Below, piece by piece: positions 1 through 8,292 of a DNA stretch of 64,000 nucleotides (position 1 is its first letter; every line of letters starts with the position of its first letter). The stretch lies in the NCBI RefSeq assembly GCF_016899755.1, contig NZ_JACJJC010000010.1, positions 38,669 to 102,668 of the forward strand, read 5' to 3'. The DNA comes from Sutterella massiliensis (GTDB taxonomy: Bacteria > Pseudomonadota > Gammaproteobacteria > Burkholderiales > Burkholderiaceae_F). The translations under genes were made by a program, and so were the position numbers. Under the pieces are notes generated by a model, which ran no database searches, had not been told where the DNA came from, and saw only the letters and a list, made by a program, of their open reading frames with translations.

Positions 1-30
1 GTCGGTATTCATTTCAAAATCCGTCGCCAT
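1..30 (-). CDS. sctY: Probable SctY (YscY) N-terminus, cut by the window edge
   Basis: An ATG at 28-30 on the minus strand opens a frame whose first ten residues read MATDFEMNTD before the sequence ends. It starts five bases after the stop of the SctX-like gene, as expected for a translationally linked operon. The call rests on gene order: in Ysc-type clusters the gene after yscX is yscY, whose product is the small partner chaperone of YscX, followed by yscV. Ten residues cannot prove homology. Confidence 0.4.
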   Translation of the reverse strand, partial: MATDFEMNTD

Positions 31-34
31 CGCA

Positions 35-415
35 TCAGCCTCCGAGCATCAGGCCGCGGTAGGCGGACAAAAGCATGTCGTTTTCAAGGAGCGGCTCAAG
101 TTCTTCTTCGAGCAGCGCGGCGAGCTTCGGATCCGGGTGCTTTTTTAGTCGCTTTTCGAGCTTCTTCGAAATGTCGCGCAGCGACCGCGCAAACACTTCG
201 GGGCTCACTGGTGTGCCGTCTCCGATATCGGGCGCAAGGCAATGTTCGACGCGTGCACGGGCATTGGCGGGCCCGTAAAGGCTCTCGAGCGTCGAGCGGC
301 CGACGGCACTCGCGCCCACTTCCCGCGCGTCGGGAAGCGGCTCGGCGTCTGCCATCGGCAAGAGCGACTGAATGCCGACCGATGGATTGAAGAGCGTTTG
401 AACGGGCGTTGTCAT
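35..415 (-). CDS. sctX: T3SS export-control protein SctX (YscX-like)
   Basis: A 126-residue acidic protein whose length and C-terminal organisation resemble YscX (about 122 residues): a variable N-terminus, a central segment reading LESLYGPANARARVE, then a helical tail ending AYRGLMLGG. Known YscX is needed early for export and works with YscY and the export gate SctV. Position supports the call: it follows sctW and a SycN-like chaperone and precedes a probable sctY, the order seen in Ysc clusters. SctX is largely restricted to the Ysc class, so it helps place this system. Confidence 0.72.
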   Translation of the reverse strand: MTTPVQTLFNPSVGIQSLLPMADAEPLPDAREVGASAVGRSTLESLYGPANARARVEHCLAPDIGDGTPVSPEVFARSLRDISKKLEKRLKKHPDPKLAALLEEELEPLLENDMLLSAYRGLMLGG

Positions 416-459
416 AGTCGGATGTCCGGTTCGTCAAGGGGCGCTTCGACAAGAGCCGC

Positions 460-855
460 TTAGTCGCGGCGAAGCGGCTCTGCCGCCTCAAGGAGAAAAC
501 GAAGTCCATTTTCCAAGTTTGCCGCATCTATTGCCTCGGGCGGAAATTCGATGGCGAGCACCAAGCGGTCTTGGACGAGTGCGGTACGAACGGCGTACTG
601 CGGCGCCCGACGCCAGCCGAAGCGCTCAAGAGCGCGCTCAAAGCGAGCCGGCGCGTCACCTTGGGACAAGAGTGCAAGCGTGAGCAGAAGCCGTTCGTCT
701 CGCTCCGCCGCGCTCGCCGCTTCGAGGGGATCGAGCACTTCGAGCGTCATCGTGCCGAGCCCATCGACTTCAAGTGCCGCGAGGCCCGACTCGTTCAGGG
801 CGAGTCCCGGAAGGCCGATGCGCTGCCCGAAGGCTTCAATCTCGCGATTTTCCAT
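460..855 (-). CDS. SycN-like small T3SS chaperone
   Basis: A 131-residue acidic protein with the alternating strand/helix pattern of class I (CesT/SycE-fold) secretion chaperones: an N-terminal helix (EIEAFGQRIGLPGLAL), strand-rich middle segments and a C-terminal amphipathic helix (LENGLRFLLEAAEPL). In Yersinia, SycN pairs with YscB to chaperone YopN. Here the gene lies directly downstream of the YopN homologue sctW, and a YscB-like gene is found at 5842, so both halves of that heterodimer appear to be present. Its sequence is too diverged for certainty between SycN and another CesT-fold chaperone. Confidence 0.65.
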   Translation of the reverse strand: MENREIEAFGQRIGLPGLALNESGLAALEVDGLGTMTLEVLDPLEAASAAERDERLLLTLALLSQGDAPARFERALERFGWRRAPQYAVRTALVQDRLVLAIEFPPEAIDAANLENGLRFLLEAAEPLRRD

Positions 856-900
856 ACCTGCCTCTGTCCATTCTCTTAAATTCGTTTTTGGGTGCCTTCG

Positions 901-2016
901 TCACTCGAGCGAAGCGAGGTACTCGTCTTCGCGCGCGATTGCGGCGTCGAGCGACGTACGAAGCGCATCAACGAAGCTCGTTTTGCCTTCGCCCGCGTCG
1001 AGGAAAGCCGTCGGCAGACGCCGCACGGCAGCCAAAAGATCCTGTCGAAAGAGTACTTCGCGCTCGATGTCCGGGGGATTGGCCTTGGCGCAGAGCTGAT
1101 CGACCGCCGTGTCGCTCACATAAGCGCGCGAACGGAATTCGATGAGTTCGCCCAAAAGGTCCATCGCAGTGAGCGCGGCATTCTTGACGCCGTGCACGTC
1201 GCGCCAGCGGGTCATGAGCGCAGAGAGTTCCGTGTAGGCGCTCTGTGCAAGCCGCACTTCCCGCAGCTTTCCGTGCACGCTCTCCAAATGTGCACGCCCC
1301 ATGCTCGGCGTCTCGCTTTTGATGTCTGCGCTGATTGCCGAGAAGAGAAAATCCATCGCCCGTCCGAAGTCGTCGCCGTATTTGGCGCGAATGCTCTGAA
1401 AGACTTCCTTGACGTCGGAAAATTCGCCGACGGCCTCGCGGTAGAAGGCGCCTGCTGCTGCGGCGTCGCCCACTTCCGGAAAGCCTTCCGAGGCGAGCGC
1501 CCCCTGAAGGCCGAGCCGAACGGCTTGTGCGTTCTTTTCCATGTGCGCAGCCGCGAGCGACTTCAAGGCCGCCCGTTGATCGGCAGAAACAGAAGCGTCT
1601 GCTTCGAACGCTTCGCGTGCACTCTCGAGTGCGGCCCAGATTTCGGTCGGATCCTTGAAGGCTTCACGGACGGCGCGCTCCATGTCCTCGCGCGTTTTGG
1701 CATGCTTGAGCGCATCAACGGTCGAATTGAGCTTTTCGCTCTGGCCCGTCTGCTCCATGAGCACTCGGTACTTTTCGAGAAGTCGCTCGGAAATTTCGGA
1801 ACTCTGCCGCTCCTTGCGCCGTCCGATCTCGTACTCCTTCGTTCGATCGACGGCAAAGCCGAGCTCTTCGGCCGCGTCCGCCAAAAGCGAGCTCGGCGAG
1901 GAAACAGTCGACACCGTATGCCCCATGAAGACGCTCGAGGCGCCCGACGTGCCGTGCGCGGCACTCGTCTGGGTAAAGGTCGTGCCGAATGAATTCTGAA
2001 TGCCTTCGATCGACAT
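901..2016 (-). CDS. sctW: T3SS gatekeeper SctW (YopN-TyeA fusion type)
   Basis: A 371-residue, mostly helical protein. The N-terminus is Ser/Thr/Gly-rich and unstructured, as expected for a secretion signal, and is followed by a chaperone-binding segment. The length fits a fused YopN (about 290) plus TyeA (about 90). The C-terminal part (from about residue 285, ELIEFRSRAYVSD, through FRQDLLAAVRRLP) has the TyeA-like pattern. SctW blocks effector export until host contact and sorts translocators before effectors. It is the first gene of the leftward operon, transcribed divergently from the translocon operon. Confidence 0.85.
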   Translation of the reverse strand: MSIEGIQNSFGTTFTQTSAAHGTSGASSVFMGHTVSTVSSPSSLLADAAEELGFAVDRTKEYEIGRRKERQSSEISERLLEKYRVLMEQTGQSEKLNSTVDALKHAKTREDMERAVREAFKDPTEIWAALESAREAFEADASVSADQRAALKSLAAAHMEKNAQAVRLGLQGALASEGFPEVGDAAAAGAFYREAVGEFSDVKEVFQSIRAKYGDDFGRAMDFLFSAISADIKSETPSMGRAHLESVHGKLREVRLAQSAYTELSALMTRWRDVHGVKNAALTAMDLLGELIEFRSRAYVSDTAVDQLCAKANPPDIEREVLFRQDLLAAVRRLPTAFLDAGEGKTSFVDALRTSLDAAIAREDEYLASLE

Positions 2017-2477
2017 GTGTTCGTGCGGCCTCTCTGCGAAATGGATGGTTGAAGGGAAGGGGTAACCAAAAAATTATAGGAGGCACCTTGCTCGAGAAAC
2101 ACGCAAAGCAAAGGAGCTGCGCCTTCTTCAAGCTTGCACTTCCTGCGATCTGTTTATCTGCGGTTTAGGAAAAACCCTTTCGGCAATGGTTGCCGGCCGA
2201 TTTGTCAGTACGATGAGCTAAAGACGCCGTGCTTTGTGCGCGCTCGGCCGAGGTTTTGCTGTGTTTTTACGCAGAATGCGAGGACAGCCGGTTCATTAAC
2301 ACGGAAACGGCGATTCGTTTGTATGTGATTCGACGGCCCTTGCGGACTTGAGTGCGGCTTGTCTTTTGTCGGTGCGGTGAACTGACGGAAAGCGATTTTT
2401 TCGGCCTGGCTGCCGCGCTATCGTGTCTTTCGGCAGTTTTGGCGGCAATGGTCGCGGCATTTGCTAAGGAGTTTTAG
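2017..2477. promoter_or_regulatory. Divergent control region of the T3SS
   Basis: A 460-base non-coding stretch between the divergent sctW and lcrG-like genes must hold promoters for both. It is less G+C-rich than its surroundings. Two related words, ACGGAAACGGCGATTCGTTT (2301-2320) and ACGGAAAGCGATTTTT (2385-2400), recur about 84 bases apart in the same orientation toward the lcrG-like gene. They are candidate activator or alternative-sigma sites. I see no convincing sigma-70 promoter. A ribosome-binding AAGGAG is at 2466-2471. Confidence 0.45.
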
Positions 2478-2777
2478 ATGAGCAAAAAAATCGATTTGGC
2501 AAAACAGGCTCAAGCGCTCGAGCGCCTCAAAGCCGAATTTGAGCGGCTCAATCGTCAGTTCGACGAACTGAAGGCAGCTTCTGGTGTCGCATCGGACGAC
2601 GAGCTTGTTGTTGATGAGTCGAAGCTGCCGCCCGAAGTACGCACCGCTTTTCTTGAGATGAAGGCGCAGGCCGAAAAGAACGGTCGAAATGCTGCGGCAT
2701 CGATCGAAGCCGAGATTGCTGCCGACGAACCCGCGCCCGCCATGCGTCGTCCCCGTCGCGGAACTTTGGCGATCTGA
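2478..2777 (+). CDS. LcrG-like T3SS regulator (no LcrV partner in window)
   Basis: A 99-residue protein with an N-terminal coiled coil (ALERLKAEFERLNRQFDEL) and a basic C-terminus ending RRPRRGTLAI. The block LPPEVRTAFLEMKAQAEK followed by a proline/arginine tail resembles LcrG/PcrG, which end in a similar basic RPRKPT-type tail. LcrG binds the tip protein LcrV and helps gate secretion from inside the cell. It opens the translocon operon, as lcrG does in Yersinia, but the next gene is an EspA-like protein and not LcrV. Sequence similarity is modest. Confidence 0.55.
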   Translation: MSKKIDLAKQAQALERLKAEFERLNRQFDELKAASGVASDDELVVDESKLPPEVRTAFLEMKAQAEKNGRNAAASIEAEIAADEPAPAMRRPRRGTLAI

Positions 2778-2865
2778 TCGACAAGCCTTCCCCCGAGAGC
2801 GGATGTTCTGCGGGGTGTTTCGGGGATCATTGCGAATTTGACAAGCTTTTATCGAGGAGTTCGTT

Positions 2866-3381
2866 ATGACGGAAAACACGAGCGGCGTTACGCCGCTGAA
2901 GGAAATTCTTTCCATGATCGATCTCGGACCGACAAGCAGCGTACAGATGGCTTACGCGAAGCTGATGCTTGCGCAGTCGATGATCTGCAAGAACTCTGCC
3001 GAGCAGAAAATGGATCAGATCGAGCAGATTCAGGAAGAGCAGTCGAAGGTGGCCGAGTTCCTTTCGCAGGCACGCGTGCTGCAGGAAGAGGCCGATACGG
3101 GCAAAAAGTGCACGTCAATGCCAACCGATATGGTTGAGTTCTTCACTAAACACGATTTGGCGTATGACACAGCCAATAACGATTACGCTCATGACAAGGA
3201 CCAGTGGAACGTAGCCATCCAGTCGCTCACGAATTATCAGGAGTCGATCAGCAATCAAACGCAGACGTTGATGGTCTATCTGCAGGACTTCATCAGCCAG
3301 TACAACTCGTACCTGCAGGGCGCCAACAGCGCCGTTCAGGAGGCGAGCAACGTTCTGACGTCCATTGCTACCGGCCGCTGA
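2866..3381 (+). CDS. sctA: EspA/SseB/Bsp22-like needle-tip filament protein (SctA)
   Basis: A 171-residue protein of two long helices separated by a short loop (TSMPTDMVEFFTKHDL). This resembles EspA, where a helical N-terminal half, an LPDEVISYI-type loop and a C-terminal coiled coil build the filament. The C-terminal heptad-rich stretch (QTLMVYLQDFISQYNSYLQG, ending NVLTSIATGR) matches the EspA polymerisation helix in layout. It should form the tip or filament linking needle and translocon. Position between the LcrG-like gene and the SycD chaperone is where lcrV would be in Yersinia. The start is preceded by a GAGGAG element. Confidence 0.65.
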   Translation: MTENTSGVTPLKEILSMIDLGPTSSVQMAYAKLMLAQSMICKNSAEQKMDQIEQIQEEQSKVAEFLSQARVLQEEADTGKKCTSMPTDMVEFFTKHDLAYDTANNDYAHDKDQWNVAIQSLTNYQESISNQTQTLMVYLQDFISQYNSYLQGANSAVQEASNVLTSIATGR

Positions 3382-3436
3382 CGCGGTTCTGCTCTTTCGG
3401 CACCGAGCAGCACAAAATTCGAAAAAGGAAGCAGTC

Positions 3437-3922
3437 ATGTCCGAGCTTATGTTGTCTCAAGACGATCTCGTCAAACTTCTCGATCTTCTGAGCAAAGGCG
3501 CGAGCGTCGCGCAGCTTACCGGTGTCTCGAAGGAGACGCTTGAGGGCTTGTACGGGGTTGCTCGCAATCTCTACGTTGCGGGCAACTACAAGGATGCCCA
3601 GGTGGTTTTTCAGGCGCTTTCCATCTATGACGCCAACGACATGCGTTTTTGGATGGGGCTGGGCGGCTGTCGTCAGGCGCTCGAAGAATACGAACGTGCA
3701 GCCGAGGCCTATCAGATGGCTGCGGTTGCTTCGAATCTCAAGAATCCCGAGCCGCTCCTTTACGCCGTTCGCTGTCTCGTGAAGCTCAATCGCCGTGAGG
3801 ATGCGATTGCCGGCCTTCAGGCGCTTCTCACCTTCGGCGGCGACGATAAAGACCCGGCGCAGGCGGCGTGCCTCAAGCAGGCAGAGGCGCTTCTGGAGAT
3901 GCTGAAAGGAGCACAAAAGTGA
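3437..3922 (+). CDS. sycD: Translocator chaperone SycD/LcrH (class II, TPR)
   Basis: A 161-residue protein with tandem tetratricopeptide repeats, including LYGVARNLYVAGNYKDAQVV, FWMGLGGCRQALEEYERAAE and LLYAVRCLVKLNRREDAIAG. This is the typical arrangement of LcrH/SycD/IpgC, which keep the two hydrophobic translocators soluble and separate in the cytoplasm. The ATG at 3437 follows AAAGGAAG; an upstream in-frame extension would overlap the preceding gene's end without a ribosome site. The stop overlaps the GTG start of sctE by four bases, so the chaperone and its client are translationally coupled. Confidence 0.87.
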   Translation: MSELMLSQDDLVKLLDLLSKGASVAQLTGVSKETLEGLYGVARNLYVAGNYKDAQVVFQALSIYDANDMRFWMGLGGCRQALEEYERAAEAYQMAAVASNLKNPEPLLYAVRCLVKLNRREDAIAGLQALLTFGGDDKDPAQAACLKQAEALLEMLKGAQK

Positions 3923-4929
3923 CTTCGGTTTCGGAACTCGGATTTAAGTCCATTTTCGGACAGTACGGCGCCACGATCGATGAAGAGGGCAAGCGCTCGG
4001 ACAGCATCCGTCTTGGTGACGACGGCTTGCCCGTCATTGACGGAAAAGACGCTGCTTCGTCAGACGATTTGCCTGTTCTGCCGCTTTCGATGTCGGGCGT
4101 GTCCATCGATCAGCTTATGAAGGCGATCGCAGAAGAGGCGCGCCGCCAGGGCGTGCAGTCCGCCGTGGAGTCGCTCGAGATCGACGGCGATAAGATCGCT
4201 ACCGAAGGCCAGAAGCGCTTGGAAGAGATCACTACGCAGCTCGAAAAGGCCTCCAAACAGTCCTTCTGGGACAAGTTCGTGAAGGCTTTCAAGATCATCG
4301 GTGCGGTGTTCGGCGTGATTGCGTCGGCGGCAACGGCTGTTGCGAGCTTTGCGACGGGCAACGTCGCGCTCGGCATTGCCGCGATCGTGGGCGTGCTTGT
4401 ATCCGTTGACGGTCTCATGTCGGCAGCGTCCGACGGCAAGATCAGCTTGCAGGCGGGCTTCACCAAACTCGGACAAGCCATGGGGATGAGCGACGAAGCG
4501 GCCAACTGGTTCGGGTTCGGCCTTAATCTTGCGGTCATGGTGGCCGGCATTGCATTCAGCATTGGCGCTTCTGCTTCTGCGGGCGCGAGTTCGGCAGCCA
4601 ATATGGCCGAGAAGGGTGCCGAGCTTGCGCTCAAGATGGGCTACATCTCGATCGGTGCAAATGCAGCTTCAGGTGTTTCGCAGGCAGGCGCTGCCGTCGG
4701 CGACGCTGCGCTCGCATTCATTCGCAAGGACATCGCCGACAGCAAGGCCAATATGGTCGATATTGATGCGATTCTCGAACAAATCCGAGCGAACATGAAG
4801 ATGAAAGAGGATTTTGTCGAAGCGCAGCTGAAAGCCTCGCAGTCGATCATGGCCTCAGCCATGGAAATCGTGGAAAACAACGCACAGACTTCAACGTCGA
4901 TTCTGACGGGGAGTCCTTCTTTGGCATAA
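3919..4929 (+). CDS. sctE: Hydrophobic translocator SctE (YopB/BopB-like)
   Basis: A 336-residue protein with a hydrophilic N-terminus, a predicted coiled coil (about residues 90-115), two hydrophobic regions (about 128-170, FKIIGAVFGVIASAATAVA; and about 200-235, GLNLAVMVAGIAFSIGASAS) and an amphipathic C-terminal helix. This is the YopB/IpaB/SipB layout: the major pore-forming translocator inserted into the host membrane. I chose the GTG at 3919, which overlaps the sycD stop as GTGA and has AAAGGAG seven bases upstream. A longer ATG form beginning at 3868 would lie inside sycD. Confidence 0.87.
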   Translation: MTSVSELGFKSIFGQYGATIDEEGKRSDSIRLGDDGLPVIDGKDAASSDDLPVLPLSMSGVSIDQLMKAIAEEARRQGVQSAVESLEIDGDKIATEGQKRLEEITTQLEKASKQSFWDKFVKAFKIIGAVFGVIASAATAVASFATGNVALGIAAIVGVLVSVDGLMSAASDGKISLQAGFTKLGQAMGMSDEAANWFGFGLNLAVMVAGIAFSIGASASAGASSAANMAEKGAELALKMGYISIGANAASGVSQAGAAVGDAALAFIRKDIADSKANMVDIDAILEQIRANMKMKEDFVEAQLKASQSIMASAMEIVENNAQTSTSILTGSPSLA

Positions 4930-4947
4930 CGAATCGGAGGTCAATCC

Positions 4948-5703
4948 ATGACCGTCGTTCAAACCGATTATTCCAATCGATACTACGAGGTCGATGCCGC
5001 CTTCAAAACTACGGGTACGGATACGCCCGATGCTGTCGGCGGCGACGAAGAAATTACCGAATCGGTCCGCAACCATCCGATGCATACGGCTCTGCCCGGG
5101 TTGCCGCCGGGTATTGAATGTCCGCTCGGGGGCACGCCGTCGCTTGGTGCATCCGTGCTTGCTCTCACGGGAGAGTTGGCCGATGAGATGCGTCGAATGG
5201 CAACCGAACAGCGCATGATGGAATCGCGGGCCATTGTTTCGGAAATGAAGTCGCAGGCCAACGAGATGCGCGAGCAGGCCAGGACCGCTTTCTGGACGAA
5301 TCTTGCCGGCGCGGCGCTTTCGTTTGCTGCGGCGGGTATCTCGATTTTCGGTTCCGTGCGTGCCGGCAAGCTCGGTTCGCAAGTTGCAGAGGGCATTTCA
5401 GACGCAACTGCCAAAGCACAGCGTCAGGCTTCGGAAATACAGCAGACGCTGCAGCTTTACCAAGGCATCTCGCAGGTTGGACAAACGGCGGGATCTACGA
5501 CGCAATCGCTCGGTCAGAGCGTCAGCACTTGGTACGAGGCGGCGATCAAGGAAATGGACGCGACGATCGAAGGGATGCGTGCATCCGTCTCGCAGCTTGA
5601 GAGTCTGGACGAAGCTTTGAAGGAAGTTATTCGCAAAGCCACCGAGTCGCAGCAGGCGATTCAGGAGAGCATGAATCAAACGCGTACGCGGATTCTGAGC
5701 TGA
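4948..5703 (+). CDS. sctB: Minor translocator SctB (YopD/BopD/EspB-like)
   Basis: A 251-residue protein with one hydrophobic segment (about residues 113-132, FWTNLAGAALSFAAAGISIF) flanked by long helices, and a C-terminal coiled coil (about 185-251) rich in Gln, Glu and Ser. One membrane segment plus coiled coils, placed directly after sctE, is the signature of the YopD/BopD class that completes the translocation pore. A GGAGG ribosome site precedes the ATG. It ends the translocon gene set, and a GC-rich hairpin follows. Confidence 0.78.
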   Translation: MTVVQTDYSNRYYEVDAAFKTTGTDTPDAVGGDEEITESVRNHPMHTALPGLPPGIECPLGGTPSLGASVLALTGELADEMRRMATEQRMMESRAIVSEMKSQANEMREQARTAFWTNLAGAALSFAAAGISIFGSVRAGKLGSQVAEGISDATAKAQRQASEIQQTLQLYQGISQVGQTAGSTTQSLGQSVSTWYEAAIKEMDATIEGMRASVSQLESLDEALKEVIRKATESQQAIQESMNQTRTRILS

Positions 5704-5717
5704 GGCCTGCATAGCGT

Positions 5718-5739
5718 GCGTACGGCGTCTGCCGTATGC
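5718..5739. terminator. Hairpin after sctB (possible attenuator)
   Basis: GCGTACGGC (5718-5726) pairs with GCCGTATGC (5731-5739) around a GTCT loop, with one G-T pair. No T-run follows, so it may be a Rho-dependent terminator, a processing site or a stabilising 3' hairpin that separates translocon from apparatus expression. Confidence 0.35.
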
Positions 5740-5841
5740 TTGAGGACATGGCGCGGCCGAGTGCGAGCGGCCGCAGAGAGGGAAGTTGCGCGGCGCAACG
5801 GCTGCGCATTTTCCGCAAGTAGAACGTGGGAGAAGTTGAGG

Positions 5842-6327
5842 ATGTTCGAGTCGTTAAGAGAAGCCGCCGAGGCGCTCTCGCGTGAAGCCGGCTGGTCGTC
5901 GCCCGTCTTTGATGAGGACGGGTGCTGCCGCTACGCGCTCGAAGACGGACTCGAACTCGCGCTCCTGAGTCCGGACGGCCGCGCGTTGCTGCTTCGTGCC
6001 GATCTCGGCGAAGCGCCCGATCTGCAAGGGCCTGACGCGTATGCTGCGACAGAGCGCTGGCGCACGGTGGGAATGCTCGCTGCAGCGTCGATGCGAGCAC
6101 GGCGCTCGACCTTGGGCGCAGCAGACGGCCGTCTGGAGCTTTATCGACTTCTTTCGCTCGACAGGTGTACGTCCGAAAGTCTCGCGCAGGAAGCCGGCGA
6201 CTTTCTGAACGACGAAGCCTGGTGGCGCGAGCGGCTTTCGGGCGAGGCGCCGGGCGCGTCCGGTGCATCACCTTTCTCCGCTTTTTCGATGCCTTCGAGC
6301 AGTTGGTTTACCGGTAATCCTTATTGA
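5842..6327 (+). CDS. YscB-like T3SS chaperone
   Basis: A 161-residue protein whose first 60 residues align in pattern with YscB: an N-terminal helix (SLREAAEALSREAGW), then strands around VFDEDGCCRYALEDGLELAL and LLSPDGRALLLRADL. YscB and SycN form the heterodimeric chaperone of YopN, and yscB lies just before yscC in Yersinia, exactly as here. The C-terminal 30 residues are Ser/Pro-rich and longer than in YscB. The ATG at 5842 has GTTGAGG upstream. A longer frame from 5716 has no ribosome site and crosses the hairpin. Confidence 0.66.
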   Translation: MFESLREAAEALSREAGWSSPVFDEDGCCRYALEDGLELALLSPDGRALLLRADLGEAPDLQGPDAYAATERWRTVGMLAAASMRARRSTLGAADGRLELYRLLSLDRCTSESLAQEAGDFLNDEAWWRERLSGEAPGASGASPFSAFSMPSSSWFTGNPY

Positions 6328-6339
6328 GGCGGGCGCAGG

Positions 6340-8292
6340 ATGAACGCAAAGCGAACGGCCAAACATCTGCGAAGCGCGGCGGCGCTCACACTCTCGGCGA
6401 TGCTCCTTGCTGCGCCGACGGGCACCGTCTCGGCGTCGAGCTTCACCGCGCCCTTTACGCACTATGCCGACGGACAGCCGCTCGGAGCGGTGCTCTCGAG
6501 CTTTGCTCGCTCGCAGGGGCTTCGCGCCGAAGTCGAGAGCGACGTAGAAGGCACGGTGAGCGGGCGCTTTTCGCGTGTTTCTCCTCGGGACTTCATGGGG
6601 GCGATGCGTGAAGCCTATGGTGTCGGCTGCTACGTGCTCGGCGACACGGCGCATTTCTACAGCCAGCGCTCGGTGAGAAAGGAATTCATCACGATTCCGA
6701 ACGGCACGAACGACGGTCTTTTGACCGCGCTCGAGCATTCCGGGTTTGTGGCCGACGAGCTGCCGATCAAAACGAGTCCCGAGGGCGGCATGCTCATCGT
6801 CGAGGGCCCCGAGAGCTACATTACGCAGATTCAGGCTGCTGCAGCCGCCTATCAGGCTTCGCTTGCTGAAAAGGTCGAGATGCGCGTCTTCCCCCTTAAA
6901 TTCGCTTGGGCAGACGACATCACGCTTGAAAACATGGACCGCCAGGTGACGGTGCCCGGCATTGCCTCGATTCTGCGCGGCATGGTGCTCGGGCAATCCG
7001 TGGGCGGAGAAACCGTCTCGGCCGGACGCGGCGCGAACGTACCCACCGTGCCGAGTCTCACGGGCGAGGGCCTCTCGCGGCAGAGCGTCTATCGCGAAAA
7101 GAAGGCCGCTCAGGTCTCTGCAGCTGCAGAACCCGCCTCGCCCGCAGCGGGCAACGTGAGCATCATGGCCGATCCACGCGTGAACGCCGTGCTCGTTTCG
7201 GACGCCGCTTACCGCATGCCCTATTACGAGAAGGTGATTAAGGAGCTCGACAAACCCGTGGAGCTCGTTGAAATTCACGCCGCGATCGTCGACATCGACA
7301 CCAACGCGAGCCGCGACCTCGGCGTCAACCTGAGCGGGCGCGGCGGCAGCGGCAACTGGCAGGGCGGCGGCACCGCAGGTGCGGGCAACAGCGACGGATT
7401 CGATTCCGCGGGCAACCCCATCATCACGACGTCTTCCGGTTCGGCGGGCGGTATTCTCTCGACGATTTATACGCACGGCTCGGACTACTTCATGGCGCGC
7501 ATCACGGCGCTTGAAGAGGAAAACGCCGCGCGCATGCTCGGCCGCCCCTCGGTTCTCACGGTCGACAACGTGCAGGCCGTGCTCGAGAACACGACGACCT
7601 ACTACATTCCGCTTCGCGGCATTGAAGCCGTCGATCTCTATAAAGTCGAGTCGGGAACGGTGCTGCGCGTGACGCCGCACATTATTCACGGCGAAGACGG
7701 CAAGACCTCCATCAAGCTTGCCGTGAGCGTGCAGGACGACCAGAGCGATGCGGGATCGGGCTACCAGAATATCGGCGGAGAAACTTCGGATGCCATCACC
7801 GTCTCTCCCATCAAGCAGACCCGCATCAATACCCAGGCAATGGTAGGCGAGGGCGATTCGCTCCTCATCGGCGGCTACTACTACGAACAGAAAACCGAAG
7901 GCACGAGCGGCGTTCCGTTTTTAAAGGACATTCCGCTTCTGGGTGCTCTTTTCAGAAGCTCTTCTAAGAGCGGCCGTCAAATGGAGCGCCTCATTCTCAT
8001 CACGCCGAGAATTGTCACGGCCGAGGTGGACAACGTGCCGACGCGCGTGCGCGTGAACGACTTCAAAAAGGGTGCGACCGACAACGACTATGAACTGCCG
8101 CAGGCTGACGACGAGCTGCCGCTCACGCTCGATATCCGAATGCTTGACGGCAGCGGCGAAGCTGAGAAGACGCCGCAAAGCGAGGACGGCGCGCGGGCGC
8201 TTCCCGTCACGACGATCACCCATACGACGGGCGTGCAGCCTGCCGAGGTGCTTGACGAAACCGAAGTGCTGACGTTGAAGGAGACGCCATGA
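6340..8292 (+). CDS. sctC: T3SS outer-membrane secretin SctC
   Basis: A 650-residue protein with an N-terminal signal peptide (about 1-32), N-terminal ring domains (N0 about 35-110; N1 with GMLIVEGPESYITQIQAA near 148-165; N3 near 250-340 with a Gly-rich insertion) and a C-terminal secretin domain ending in the family hallmark VPFLKDIPLLGALF (about 525-538) and LILITPRIV. It forms the outer-membrane ring. The last about 80 residues form an acidic tail likely bound by a pilotin, which I did not find here. It overlaps sctD as ATGA. Confidence 0.97.
   Translation: MNAKRTAKHLRSAAALTLSAMLLAAPTGTVSASSFTAPFTHYADGQPLGAVLSSFARSQGLRAEVESDVEGTVSGRFSRVSPRDFMGAMREAYGVGCYVLGDTAHFYSQRSVRKEFITIPNGTNDGLLTALEHSGFVADELPIKTSPEGGMLIVEGPESYITQIQAAAAAYQASLAEKVEMRVFPLKFAWADDITLENMDRQVTVPGIASILRGMVLGQSVGGETVSAGRGANVPTVPSLTGEGLSRQSVYREKKAAQVSAAAEPASPAAGNVSIMADPRVNAVLVSDAAYRMPYYEKVIKELDKPVELVEIHAAIVDIDTNASRDLGVNLSGRGGSGNWQGGGTAGAGNSDGFDSAGNPIITTSSGSAGGILSTIYTHGSDYFMARITALEEENAARMLGRPSVLTVDNVQAVLENTTTYYIPLRGIEAVDLYKVESGTVLRVTPHIIHGEDGKTSIKLAVSVQDDQSDAGSGYQNIGGETSDAITVSPIKQTRINTQAMVGEGDSLLIGGYYYEQKTEGTSGVPFLKDIPLLGALFRSSSKSGRQMERLILITPRIVTAEVDNVPTRVRVNDFKKGATDNDYELPQADDELPLTLDIRMLDGSGEAEKTPQSEDGARALPVTTITHTTGVQPAEVLDETEVLTLKETP

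Noticed and set aside
6268..7689. A 473-codon minus-strand frame
   Set aside because: Antisense to sctC, whose secretin motifs are unmistakable.
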